Assembly (NCBI RefSeq): GCF_051020985.1
Contig: NW_027475351.1
Location: forward strand, 1 to 64,000
Length of the DNA stretch: 64,000 bases
Source of the DNA: Nomia melanderi
Lineage: Eukaryota; Arthropoda; Insecta; Hymenoptera; Halictidae
Reading direction: 5' to 3'
Below are positions 39,601 through 52,439 of this stretch, one piece after another. The notes under the pieces are model-generated. The model saw only the letters and a list, made by a program, of their open reading frames with translations. It ran no database searches and was not told where the DNA came from. The translations under genes and the position numbers were made by a program. Each line of letters opens with the position of its first letter. Positions within the stretch are counted from its first letter, which is position 1.

Positions 39601-39750
39601 TTACTATTTCCTATAACTCCCGAGATATCAGCACATACATGCTCGATTTTTGACAAAACCTGAGTGTGCCGTACCGTGTAACTCAGATTTTCTCTGCCGC
39701 TGATGCTCCGAGATCTTGCCTGCATAACTCACTTATGCGCCAGGGCTTTC
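36651..39750 (+). repeat. Right-edge satellite monomers: B-rich, hybrid and increasingly diverged
   Basis: B-type blocks (GACGGATACCGAAAATC) become frequent: near 36685, 36865, 37215, 38265, 38610 and 39315. Hybrids occur too, with a B start and A end at 37021-37063 and an A start and B end at about 38601-38640. A unit with CGGTTGTTTTCACGGACCC recurs at about 37735, 38085 and 38785 (spacings 350 and 700, total 1050). The last two to three units (39300-39750) are clearly degenerate, for example AGCTCCCGAG and CTTGATTTATCTTAC. The array stops inside GGCTTTCTTAC, where AT repeats take over. Confidence 0.85.
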
Positions 39751-39900
39751 TTACTATATAAAATTATATAAAACAATACAAAAGTAATACAAATATACAA
39801 AACTAATAGGACTAAATAAAACTGTGTAAAACTATATCAAACTATATAAGAATATATAAAACTATATAAAACTATATAAAACTATATAAAACTATATAAT

Positions 39901-40760
39901 ACTATATAAAACTATAAAACTATATAAAACTATATAAAACTATATAGAACTATATAAAGCAATATAAAACTACATAAGACTATATAAAACTATACAAAAC
40001 TATATAAAACTGTAGAAAACTATACAAAACTATATAAAACTACATAAAACTATATAAAACTAAATAAAATTATATAAAACTATATGAAACTATGTAAAAC
40101 TATATAAGACTAAATAAAACTATATAAAACTATACAAAACTATATTGAACTATATAAAACTATATAAAACTATATAAAACTAATAAAACTATATGAAACT
40201 ATATAGAACTATATAAAACTATATGAAACTAATAAAACAATACAAAACTATATAAAAGTATGTAAAACTATATAAAACTATATAAAACTAAGAAAACTTT
40301 ATAAAACTATATAAAACTAATAAAACTATATAAAACTATATAAAACTCTATAAAACTATATAAAACTATATAAAACTATATAAAACTATATAAAACTATA
40401 TAAAACTATATAAAACTATATAAAACTATAAAACTATATAAAACTATATAAAACTATATAGAACTATATAAAGCAATATAAAACTACATAAGACTATATA
40501 AAACTATACAAAACTATATAAAACTGTAGAAAACTATACAAAACTATATAAAACTACATAAAACTATATAAAACTAAATAAAATTATATAAAACTATATG
40601 AAACTATGTAAAACTATATAAGACTAAATAAAACTATATAAAACTATACAAAACTATATTGAACTATATAAAACTATATAAAACTATATAAAACTAATAA
40701 AACTATATGAAACTATATAGAACTATATAAAACTATATGAAACTAATAAAACAATACAAA
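39901..40760 (+). repeat. 514-bp-offset duplication in the central AT block
   Basis: The series TAGAACTATATAAAGCAATA, ACTACATAAGAC, ACTGTAGAAAAC, ACTATATTGAAC and ACTAATAAAACAATAC occurs from 39945 and again from 40459. Copies cover roughly 39905-40245 and 40420-40760. A tail with CAAAAGATTGTAAAACG recurs a further time near 41690 and, altered, near 41880. Confidence 0.82.
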
Positions 40761-42659
40761 AGATTGTAAAACGATATGAAACTATATAAAACTATATGAA
40801 ACTATATAAAACTACATAAAACTATATAAAACTATATAAAAGTATGTAAAACTATATAAAACTATATAAAACTATATAAGACTATATGAAACTATATGAA
40901 ACTATTTAGAACTATATAAAACTATATGGAACTATATAAAACTATATGAAACTATATAAAACTACATAAAACTATATAAAACTATATAAAACTATATAAA
41001 ACAATATAAAACCATATAAAAGTATATATGAAACTATATAAAACTATATAAAACTATACAAAACTGTATAAAACTATATAAAACTATTTAAATCTATACA
41101 AAACTATATAAAACTATATAAAACTAATAAAACAATATGAAATTATCGAGAACTATACCAAACTACATAAAACCAATAAAACTGTATAAAACTATATAAT
41201 ACTATATGAAACTACATAAAACTATGTAAAACGAATAAAACTATATAAAACTATATGAATCTATATAAAACTATATAAAACTACATAAAACTATATAAAA
41301 CTATATGAAACTATATAGAACTATATAAAACTATTTAAAACTGTATAAAACTATATAAAATTATATAAAACTGTATAAAACTAATCAAAGCATATAAAAC
41401 TATATGAATCTAAATAAAACTATATAAAACTATATAAAACTGTATAAAACTATATAAAACTATATAAAACTATATAAACTGTATAAAAGTATATAAAACT
41501 ATATAAAACTATATAGAACAATATAAGAATACCTAAAAATTTATAAAACTATATAAAACTATATAAAACTATATAAAACTATATAAAACTATATAAAACT
41601 ATATAAAACTATATAAAACTATATAAAACCATATAATACTATATAAAACTATATAAAACTATATAAAACTATATGAAAGTAATAAAACAATACAAAAGAT
41701 TGTAAAACGCTATGAAACTATATAAAACTATATGAAACTATATAAAACTACATAAAACTATATGAATCTATATAAAACTATATAAAACTATATAAAACTA
41801 TGTAAATCTATATTAAACTATATAAAACTATATGAAACTCTTTTAGAACTATATAAAACTAAATGAACCTAATAAACAATACAAAAGATTGTAAAATGAT
41901 ATTAAACTATACAAAACTATATGAAACTATATAAAACTCTATAAAACTATATAAAACTATATAAAACTAAGAAAACTATATAAAAGTATATAAAACTATG
42001 TAAAAATAAATAAAACTAATAAAACTATATAAAACTATATAAAACTATATAAAACTATATAAAACTATATAAAAATATATAAAACTTACAAAACTATATA
42101 AAACTATATAAAAATATATAAAACTTACAAAACTATATAAAACTATATAAAAGTTCATAAAACTCTATGAAACTATATAAAACTATATAAAACTGTATAA
42201 AGCTCTATAAAACTATATAAAACTACATAAATCTATATAAAACTATATAAAACTATATAAAACTATATAAAACTAAGAAAACTTTATAAAACTATATAAA
42301 ACTAATAAAACTATATAAAACTATATAAAACTCTATAAAACTATATAAAACTATATAAAACTATATAAAACTAATAAAACTATATAAAACTATATGAAAC
42401 TATATAAAACAATATAAAACTATCAAAACTATATAAAACTATATATAAATATATAAAACTATATATAACTAAGAAAACTATATAAAAGTATATAAAACTA
42501 TATAAAACTATATAAAACTAGAAAAACTACATAAAACTATACAAAACTATATAAAACTAAGAAAACTATATAAAACTATATAAAACTAACAAAACTATAT
42601 AAAACTATGTAAAACTATATAAAACTATATAAAACTATATAAAACTATATAAAACTATA

Positions 42660-45355
42660 TAAAACTATATAAATCTATATAAAACTATATAAAACGATTT
42701 AAAACTAATAAAACTATATAATACTATATAACACTATATAAAACGATTTAAAACTAATAAAACTATATAATACTATATAACACTATATAAATCTATAAAT
42801 AACTATAAAAAACTAACAAAACTGTATAAAACTATATAAAACTATATAAAACATTTAAAACTATATAAAACTATATAAAACTAACAAAACTATATAAAAA
42901 TATATAAAACTAACATAACTATATAAAACTTTATAAAACTCTATAAAACTATATAAAACTATATAAAACTATATAAAACTATATAAAACTATATAAAACT
43001 ATATAAAACTATATAAAACTATATAAAACTATATAAAACTGACAAAACTATATAAAACAATATAAAACAAATAAAACTATATAAAACTATATGAAACTCT
43101 ATAAAACTATATAGAACTATATAAAACTATGTAAAACTATATAAAAATGTTTAAATCTATATAAAACTAGAAAAACTACATAAAACTATACAAAACTATA
43201 TAAAACTAAGAAAACTATATAAAACTATTTAAAACTAACAAAACTATATAAAACTATGTAAAACTATATAAAACTATATAAAACTATATAAAACTATATA
43301 AAACTATATAAAACTATATAAAACTATATAAAACTATATAAAACTATATAAAACTATATAAAACTATATAAAACTATATAAAACTATATAAAACTATATT
43401 AAACTATATAAAACTATATAAAACTATATAAAACTATATGAAACTATATAAAACTATATAAATCTATATAAAACTATATAAAACGATTTGAAACTAATAA
43501 AACTATATAATACTATATACCAATATATAAACCTATAAAAAACTATAAAAAACTAACAAACCTATATAATACTATATAAAACTATATAAAACTATATAAA
43601 ACTATATAAAACTATATAAAACTATATAAAACTAGAAAAACTACATAAAACTATACAAAACTATATAAAACTAAGGAAACTATATAAAACTATATAAAAC
43701 TATGTAAAACTATATAAAACTATATAAAACTATATAAAACTATATAAAACTATATAAAACTATATTAAACTATATAAAACCATATAAAACTATATAAATC
43801 TATATAAAACTATATAAAACGATTTAAAACTAATAAAACTACATAAAACTATATAACACTATATAAAACTATATAAAACAATATAATACTATATAAAACT
43901 ATATAAAACTATATAAAACTATATAAAACTATATACAACTATATAAAACTATATAAAACTATATAAATCTATATAAAAGTATATAAAACTAAGAAAACCA
44001 TACAAAACTAAATAAAACTATATAAAACTATATAAAACTATATAAAAGAATATAAAACTATTAAAACTATATAAAACTATATATAACTATATAAAACTAT
44101 ATAAAACTAGAAAAACTACATAAAACTATACAAAACTATATAAAACTAAGGAAACTATATAAAACTATATAAAACTATGTAAAACTATATAAAACTATAT
44201 AAAACTATATAAAACTATATAAAACTATATAAAACTATATTAAACTATATAAAACTATATAAATCTATATAAAACTATATAAAACGATTTAAAACTAATA
44301 AAACTATATAATACTATATAACACTATATATAACGATTTAAAACTAATAAAACTATATAATACTATATAACACTATATAAAACTATAAATAACTATAAAA
44401 AACTAACAAAACTGTATAAAACTATATAAAACTATATAAAACATATAAAACTATATATAACTATATAAGACTCAATAAAACTATATAAAACTAATAAAAC
44501 TATATAAAACTATTTAAAACTAATAAAACTGTATCAAACGATTTAATACTAATAAAACTACATAAAACTATATAACACTATATAAAACTATATAAAACTA
44601 TATAAAACTATATAAATCTATATAAAACTATATAAAACGATTTAAAACTAATAAAACTATATAATACTATATAACACTATATAAAACGATTTAAAACTAA
44701 TAAAACTATATAATACTATATAACACTATATAAATCTATAAATAACTATAAAAAACTAACAAAACTGTATAAAACTATATAAAACTATATAAAACATTTA
44801 AAACTATATAAAACTATATAAAACTAACAAAATTATATAAAAATATATAAAACTAACATAACTATATAAAACTTTATAAAACTCTATAAAACTATATAAA
44901 ACTATATAAAACTATATAAAACTATATAAAACTATATAAAACTATATAAAACTATATAAAACTATATAAAACTATATAAAACTGACAAAACTATATAAAA
45001 CAATATAAAACAAATAAAACTATATAAAACTATATGAAACTCTATAAAACTATATAGAACTATATAAAACTATGTAAAACTATATAAAAATGTTTAAATC
45101 TATATAAAACTAGAAAAACTACATAAAACTATACAAAACTATATAAAACTAAGAAAACTATATAAAACTATTTAAAACTAACAAAACTATATAAAACTAT
45201 GTAAAACTATATAAAACTATATAAAACTATATAAAACTATATAAAACTATATAAAACTATATAAAACTATATAAAACTATATAAAACTATATAAAACTAT
45301 ATAAAACTATATAAAACTATATAAAACTATATTAAACTATATAAAACTATATAAA
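42660..45355 (+). repeat. 1.94-kb-offset duplication of a roughly 750-bp block
   Basis: About 42660-43415 recurs at about 44605-45350. Shared markers in order are two CGATTTAAAACTAATAAAAC motifs, CTATAAATAACTATAAAAAA (42793 and 44736), ACATTTAAAAC, ACTAACATAAC, ACTGACAAAAC (43041 and 44984, offset 1943), AATGTTTAAATC, and ACTATATTAAAC. Between them, 43620-44600 holds a related block with ACTAGAAAAACTACATAAAAC and ACTAAGGAAAC that recurs from about 45700. Confidence 0.8.
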
Positions 45356-46370
45356 TCTATATAAAACTATATAAAACGATTTAAAACTAATAAAACTACA
45401 TAAAACTATATAACACTATATAAAACTATATAAAACAATATAATACTATATAAAACTATATAAAACTATATAAAACTATATAAAACTATATAAAACTATA
45501 TAAAACTATATAAAACTATATAAAACTATATAAAACTATATAAATCTATATAAAAGTATATAAAACTAAGAAAACTATACAAAACTAAAGAAAACTATAT
45601 AAAACTATATAAAACTATATAAAAGAATATAAAACTATTAAAACTAATAAAACTATATAAAACTATATAAAACTCTATAAAACTATATAAAACTATATAA
45701 AACTAGAAAAACTACATAAAACTATACAAAACTGTATAAAACTAAGGAAACTATATAAAACTATATAAAACTATGTAAAACTATATAAAACTATATAAAA
45801 CTATATAAAACTATATAAAACTATATAAAACTATATAAAACTATATTAAACTATATAAAACTATATAAATCTATATAAAACTATATAAAACGATTTAAAA
45901 CTAATAAAACTATATAATACTATATAACACTATATATAACGATTTAAAACTAATAAAACTATATAATACTATATAACACTATATAAAACTATAAATAACT
46001 ATAAAAAACTAACAAAACTGTATAACACTATATAAAACTATATAAAACATATAAAACTATATATAACTATATAAGACTCAATAAAACTATATAAAACTTA
46101 TAAAACTATATAAAACTATTTAAAACTAATAAAACTGTATCAAACGATTTAATACTAATAAAACTACATAAAACTATATAACACTATATAAAACTATATA
46201 AAACTATATAAAACTATATAAAACTAGAAAAACTACATAAAACTATACAAAACTATATAAAACTAAGGAAACTATATAAAACTATATAAAACTATGTAAA
46301 ACTATATAAAACTATATAAAACTATATAAAACTATATAAAACTATATAAAACTATATTAAACTATATAAA

Positions 46371-49300
46371 ACCATATAAAACTATATAAATCTATATAAA
46401 AACTATATTAAACGATTTAAAACTAATAAAACTACATAAAACTATATAACACTATATAAAACTATATAAAACAATATAATACTATATAAAACTATATAAA
46501 ACTATATAAAACTATATAAAACTATATACAACTATATAAAACTATATAAAACTATATAAATCTATATAAAAGTATATAAAACTAAGAAAACCATACAAAA
46601 CTAAATAAAACTATATAAAACTATATAAAAGAATATAAAACTATTAAAACTATATAAAACTATATATAACTATATAAAACAATATAAAACTACATCAAAC
46701 TGTATAAAACTATATAAAATTAAGGAAACTATACAAAACTATATAAAACTCTATAAAACTAAGAAAAATTTATAGAACTATATAAAACTAATAAAACTAT
46801 ATAAAACTATATAAAACTCTATAAAACTATATAAAACTATATAAAACTATATAAAACTAACAAAACTATATAAAACTATTATAAAACAAATAAAACTATA
46901 TAAAACTATATAAAACTATATGAAACTCTATAAAACTATACAGAACTACATAAAACTATGTAGAACTATATAAAACAATATAAAACTATCAAACTATATT
47001 AAACTATATATAAATATATAAAACTATATAAAACTAAGAAAACTATATAAAACTATTTAAAACTAACAAAACTATATAAAACTATATAAAACTATATAAA
47101 ACTATATAAAACTATATAAAACTATATAAAACTATATAAAACTAGAAAAACTACATAAAACTATACAAAACTATATAAAACTAAGGAAACTATATAAAAC
47201 TATATAAAACTATGTAAATCTATATTAAACTATATAAAACTATATAAAACTATATAAAACTATATAAAACTATATTAAACTATATAAAACTATATAAATC
47301 TATATAAAACTATATAAAACGATTTAAAACTAATAAAACTATATAATACTATATAACACTATATATAACGATTTAAAACTAATAAAACTATATAATACTA
47401 TATAACACTATATAAAACTATAAATAACTATAAAAAACTAACAAAACTGTATAAAACTATATAAAACTATATAAAACATATAAAACTATATATAACTATA
47501 TAAGACTCTATAAAACTATATAAAACTAATAAAACTATATAAAACTATTTAAAACTAATAAAACTGTATCAAACGATTTAATACTAATAAAACTACATAA
47601 AACTATATAACAATATATAAAACTATATAAAACTATATAAAACTATATAAAACTATATAAAACTATATAAAACTATATAAAACTATATAAAACTATATAA
47701 ACTATATAAAACTATATAAATCTATATAAAACAATATAAAACGATTTGAAACTAATAAAACTATATAATACTATATACCAATATATAAACCTATAAAAAA
47801 TATAAAAAACTAACAAACCTATATAATACTATATAAAACTATATAAAACTATATAAAACGATATAAAACATATAAAACTATATAAAACTCTATAAAACTA
47901 TATAAAACTATATAAAAATATATGAAACTAACAAAACTATATAAACTTTATAAAACTCTACAAAACTATATAAAACTATATAAAACTATATAAAGCTCTA
48001 TAAAACTATATAAAACTATATAAAACTATATAAAACTATATAAAACTATATAAAACTATATAAAACTATATTAAACTATATAAAACCATATAAAACTATA
48101 TAAATCTATATAAAACTATATTAAACGATTTAAAACTAATAAAACTACATAAAACTATATAACACTATATAAAACTATATAAAACAATATAATACTATAT
48201 AAAACTATATAAAACTATATAAAACTATGTAAAACTATATACAACTATATAAAACTATATAAAACTATATAAATCTATATAAAAGTATATAAAACTAAGA
48301 AAACCATACAAAACTAAATAAAACTATATAAAACTATATAAAAGATATAAAACTATTAAAACTATATAAAACTATATATAACTATATAAAACAATATAAA
48401 ACTACATCAAACTGTATAAAACTATATAAAATTAAGGAAACTATACAAAACTATATAAAACTCTATAAAACTAAGAAAAATTTATAGAACTATATAAAAC
48501 TAATAAAACTATATAAAACTATATAAAACTCTATAAAACTATATAAAACTATATAAAACTATATAAAACTAACAAAACTATATAAAACTATATAAAACAA
48601 ATAAAACTATATAAAACTATATAAAACTATATGAAACTCTATAAAACTATATAGAACTACATAAAACTATGTAGAACTATATAAAACAATATAAAACTAT
48701 CAAAACTATATTAAACTATATATAAATATATAAAACTATATAAAAACTAAGAAAACTATATAAAACTATTTAAAACTAACAAAACTATATAAAACTATAT
48801 AAAACTATATAAAACTATATAAAACTATATAAAACTATATAAAACTATATAAAACTAGAAAAACTACATAAAACTATACAAAACTATATAAAACTAAGGA
48901 AACTATATAAAACTATATAAAACTATGTAAATCTATATAAAACTATATAAAACTATATAAAACTATATAAAACTATATAAAACTATATTAAACTATATAA
49001 AACTATATAAATCTATATAAAACTATATAAAACGATTTAAAACTAATAAAACTATATAATACTATATAACACTATATATAACGATTTAAAACTAATAAAA
49101 CTATATAATACTATATAACACTATATAAAACTATAAATAACTATAAAAAACTAACAAAACTGTATAAAACTATATAAAACTATATAAAACATATAAAACT
49201 ATATATAACTATATAAGACTCTATAAAACTATATAAAACTAATAAAACTATATAAAACTATTTAAAACTAATAAAACTGTATCAAACGATTTAATACTAA

Positions 49301-49790
49301 TAAAACTACATAAAACTATATAACAATATATAAAACTATATAAAACTATATAAAACTATATAAAACTATATAAAACTATATAAAACTATATAAAACTATA
49401 TAAAACTATATAAAAACTATATAAATCTATATAAAACAATATAAAACGATTTGAAACTAATAAAACTATATAATACTATATACCAATATATAAACCTATA
49501 AAAAAATATAAAAACTAACAAACCTATATAATACTATATAAAACTATATAAAACTATATAAAACGATATAAAACATATAAAACTATATAAAACTATATAA
49601 AACTATATAAAACTATATAAAAATATATGAAACTAACAAAACTATATAAAACTTTATAAACTCTACAAAACTATATAAAACTATATAAAACTATATAAAG
49701 CTCTATAAACTATATAAAACTATATAAAACTATATAAAACTATATAAAACTATATAAAACTATATAAAACCATATAAAACAATATTAAAC
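46371..49790 (+). repeat. 1.71-kb tandem higher-order duplication
   Basis: Copies are about 46371-48084 and 48085-49790. Markers ACCATATAAAAC (46371 and 48085, offset 1714), ACTAAGGAAAC, AAATTTATAGAAC, GACTCTATAAAAC, and ATACCAATATATAAACC (47778 and 49482, offset 1704) appear in the same order. Small differences in A-run length and one ten-base unit account for the drift. The first 400 bp also resemble 43775-44100, so this is at least a three-copy family. Confidence 0.82.
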
Positions 49791-50960
49791 TATCAAAACT
49801 ATATAAAACTATATATAAATATATAAAACTATATAAAAATAAATAAAACTAACAATACTATATAAAACTATATAAAACAATATAAACAATATAAAACTAT
49901 CAAAACCATATAAAACTATATAAAACAATATAAAGCTCTATAAAACTATATAAAACTACATAAATCTATATAAAACTATATAAAACTATATTACACTTAC
50001 AAAACAATATAAAGCTCTATAAAACTATATAAAACCACATAAATCTATATAAAACTATATAAAACTATATAAAACTAACAAAACTATATAAAACTATATA
50101 AAACTATATAAAACTATATAAACTATATAAAACTAATAAAACTATATAAAACTATATGAAACTCTATAAAACTATATAGAACTATATAAAACTATATAAA
50201 ACTATATAAAACTATATAAAACAATATAAAACAATCAAAACTATATAAAACTATATATAAATATATAAAACTAGTAAAAGTATATAAAACTATATATAAC
50301 TATATAAAACAATATTAAACTATCAAAACTATATAAAACTATATATAAATATATAAAACTATATAAAACTAAGAAAACTATATAAAAGTATATAAAACTA
50401 TATAAAAATAAATAAAACTAACAATACTATATAAAACTATATAAAACAATATAAAACAATATAAAACTATCAAAACTATATAAAACTATATAAAACAATA
50501 TAAAGCTCTATAAAACTATATAAAACTACATAAATCTATATAAAAACTATATAAAACTATATTACACTTACAAAACAATATAAAGCTCTATAAAACTATA
50601 TAAAACCACATAAATCTATATAAAACTATATAAAACTATATAAAACTAACAAAACTATATAAAACTATATAAAACTATATAAAACTATATAAAACTAATA
50701 AAACTATATAAAACTATATGAAACTCTGTAAAAACTATATAGAACTATATAAAACAATATAAAACAATCAAAACTATATATAAATATATAAAACTAGTAA
50801 AAGTATATAAAACTATATATAACTATATAAAACTATATAAAACTAAGAAAACTATATAAAACTATATAAAACTTTATAAAACTCTATAAAACTATATAAA
50901 ACTATATAAAACTATATAAAGCTCTATAAAACTATATAAAACTACATAAATCTATATAAA
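49780..50960 (+). repeat. 571-bp-offset duplication in the central AT block
   Basis: The rare marker ATTACACTTACAAAACAATA occurs at about 49990 and 50561, and the flanking series ACTACATAAATC, AAAGCTCTATAAAAC, ACCACATAAATC and ACTAGTAAAAGTATATAAAC is shared. The copies differ by small insertions in A runs and loss of some units. Confidence 0.75.
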
Positions 50961-52439
50961 ACTAATAAAACTATATAAAACTAATAAAACTAATAAAACT
51001 ATATAAATCTATATAAAATTATATAAAACGATTTAAAACTAATAAAACTATATAACACTATATAAAACTATATAAACCTATATAAAACTATATAAAAATA
51101 TATAAAAACCAACAAAACTATATAAAACCTTATAAAACTCTATAAAAGTATATAAAACTATATAAAAATTATATAAAGATCTATAAAACTATATAAAACT
51201 ATATAAAACTATAAAAACATAACAAAACTATATAAACCTATGTAAAACTCTATAGAACTATATATAACTATATAAAAGTATATAAAACTATATAAACTAT
51301 ATAAAACTCTATAAAACTACAAAAACTATATAAAACTATATAAAACTATATAAAACTATATAGAACTATATAAAAATATATAAAACTAACAAAACTATGT
51401 AAAACTATACAAAACTATATAAAACTCTATAAAACTACATAAAAATGTTTAAAAATATAAAACTATATAAAAACTATACAAAACTATATAAAACTATATA
51501 AAAACAATATAAAACTATCAAAACTATATAAAACTATATATAAACATACAAACCGATATAAAACTAAGAAAACTATATATAACTATATAAACTATATGAA
51601 ACTATATAAAACTAAGAAAACTATATAAAACTATAGAAAACTGTATAAAACTATATAAAACAATATAAAACTATTAAAACTATATAAAACTATATATAAC
51701 TATATAAAACTATATAAAACTATATAAAGCTCTATAAAACTATATAAAACTACATAAATCTATATAAAACTAATAAAACTATATAAACATTATAAAACTA
51801 TATAAAACTATATATAACTATATAAAACTAAGAAAACTATATAAAACTATATAAAACAATATAAAAATATATAAAACTAACAAAACTATATGAAACTATA
51901 TAAAACTATATAAAAATATATAAAACTAACAAAACTATATAAAACTTTATAAATCTCTATAAAACTATATAAAACTATATAAAACTATATAAAGCTCTAT
52001 AAAACTATATAAAACTACATAAATCTATATAAAACTAATAAAACTATATAAAACTAATAAAACTAATAAAACAATATAAATCTATATAAAATTATATAAA
52101 ACGATTTAAAACTAATAAAACTATATAAAACTATATGACACTATATAAAACTATATAAAACTATATAAAACTATATAAAACTATATAAAACTATATAAAA
52201 CATATAAAACTATATAAAACTATATAAAACTATATAAAACTATATAAAACTATATAAACCTATATAAAACTATATAAAAATATATAAAACTAACAAAACT
52301 ATATAAAACTTTATAAAACTATATAAAACTATATAAAACTATATAAAAATATATAAATTAACTAATATAAACTATAAAACTATATATAACTATATAAAAG
52401 TATATAAAACTATATAAACAATATAAAACTATATAAAAC

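Larger units (their letters stand above)
2328..39750 (+). repeat. 175-bp satellite array, about 214 monomers, single orientation
   Basis: Head-to-tail 175-bp units, about 53% GC, run without interruption and without inversion. The same point in the unit (TTGATTTAT) lies at 2331 and at 39591, which is 213 units with only about -15 bp net drift. Most units look more than about 90% identical to the consensus by eye. Each consensus unit carries nine CpG, one GATATC site, a CTCGG/CCGAG inverted repeat and an internal AT-rich segment (GATATATATTGG). The unit length is in the range common for centromeric satellites such as alpha satellite (171 bp), but no CENP-B-box consensus is seen. I do not recognise the family. 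There is no sign of a transposon, tRNA or rRNA inside. Confidence 0.97.

Noticed and set aside
2289..39616. Roughly two hundred reading frames of 60-157 codons on both strands, as a possible family of tandem small genes
   Set aside because: They repeat with the 175-bp unit, overlap on both strands, shift frame at each unit and mostly start at TTG or GTG. Their lengths follow from the positions of the consensus stops. There is no start context, splice structure or frame-specific conservation to support them.
2328..39750. A CRISPR array
   Set aside because: The repeated unit is 175 bp and continuous. There are no short direct repeats separated by unique spacers, and no cas-like gene is present.
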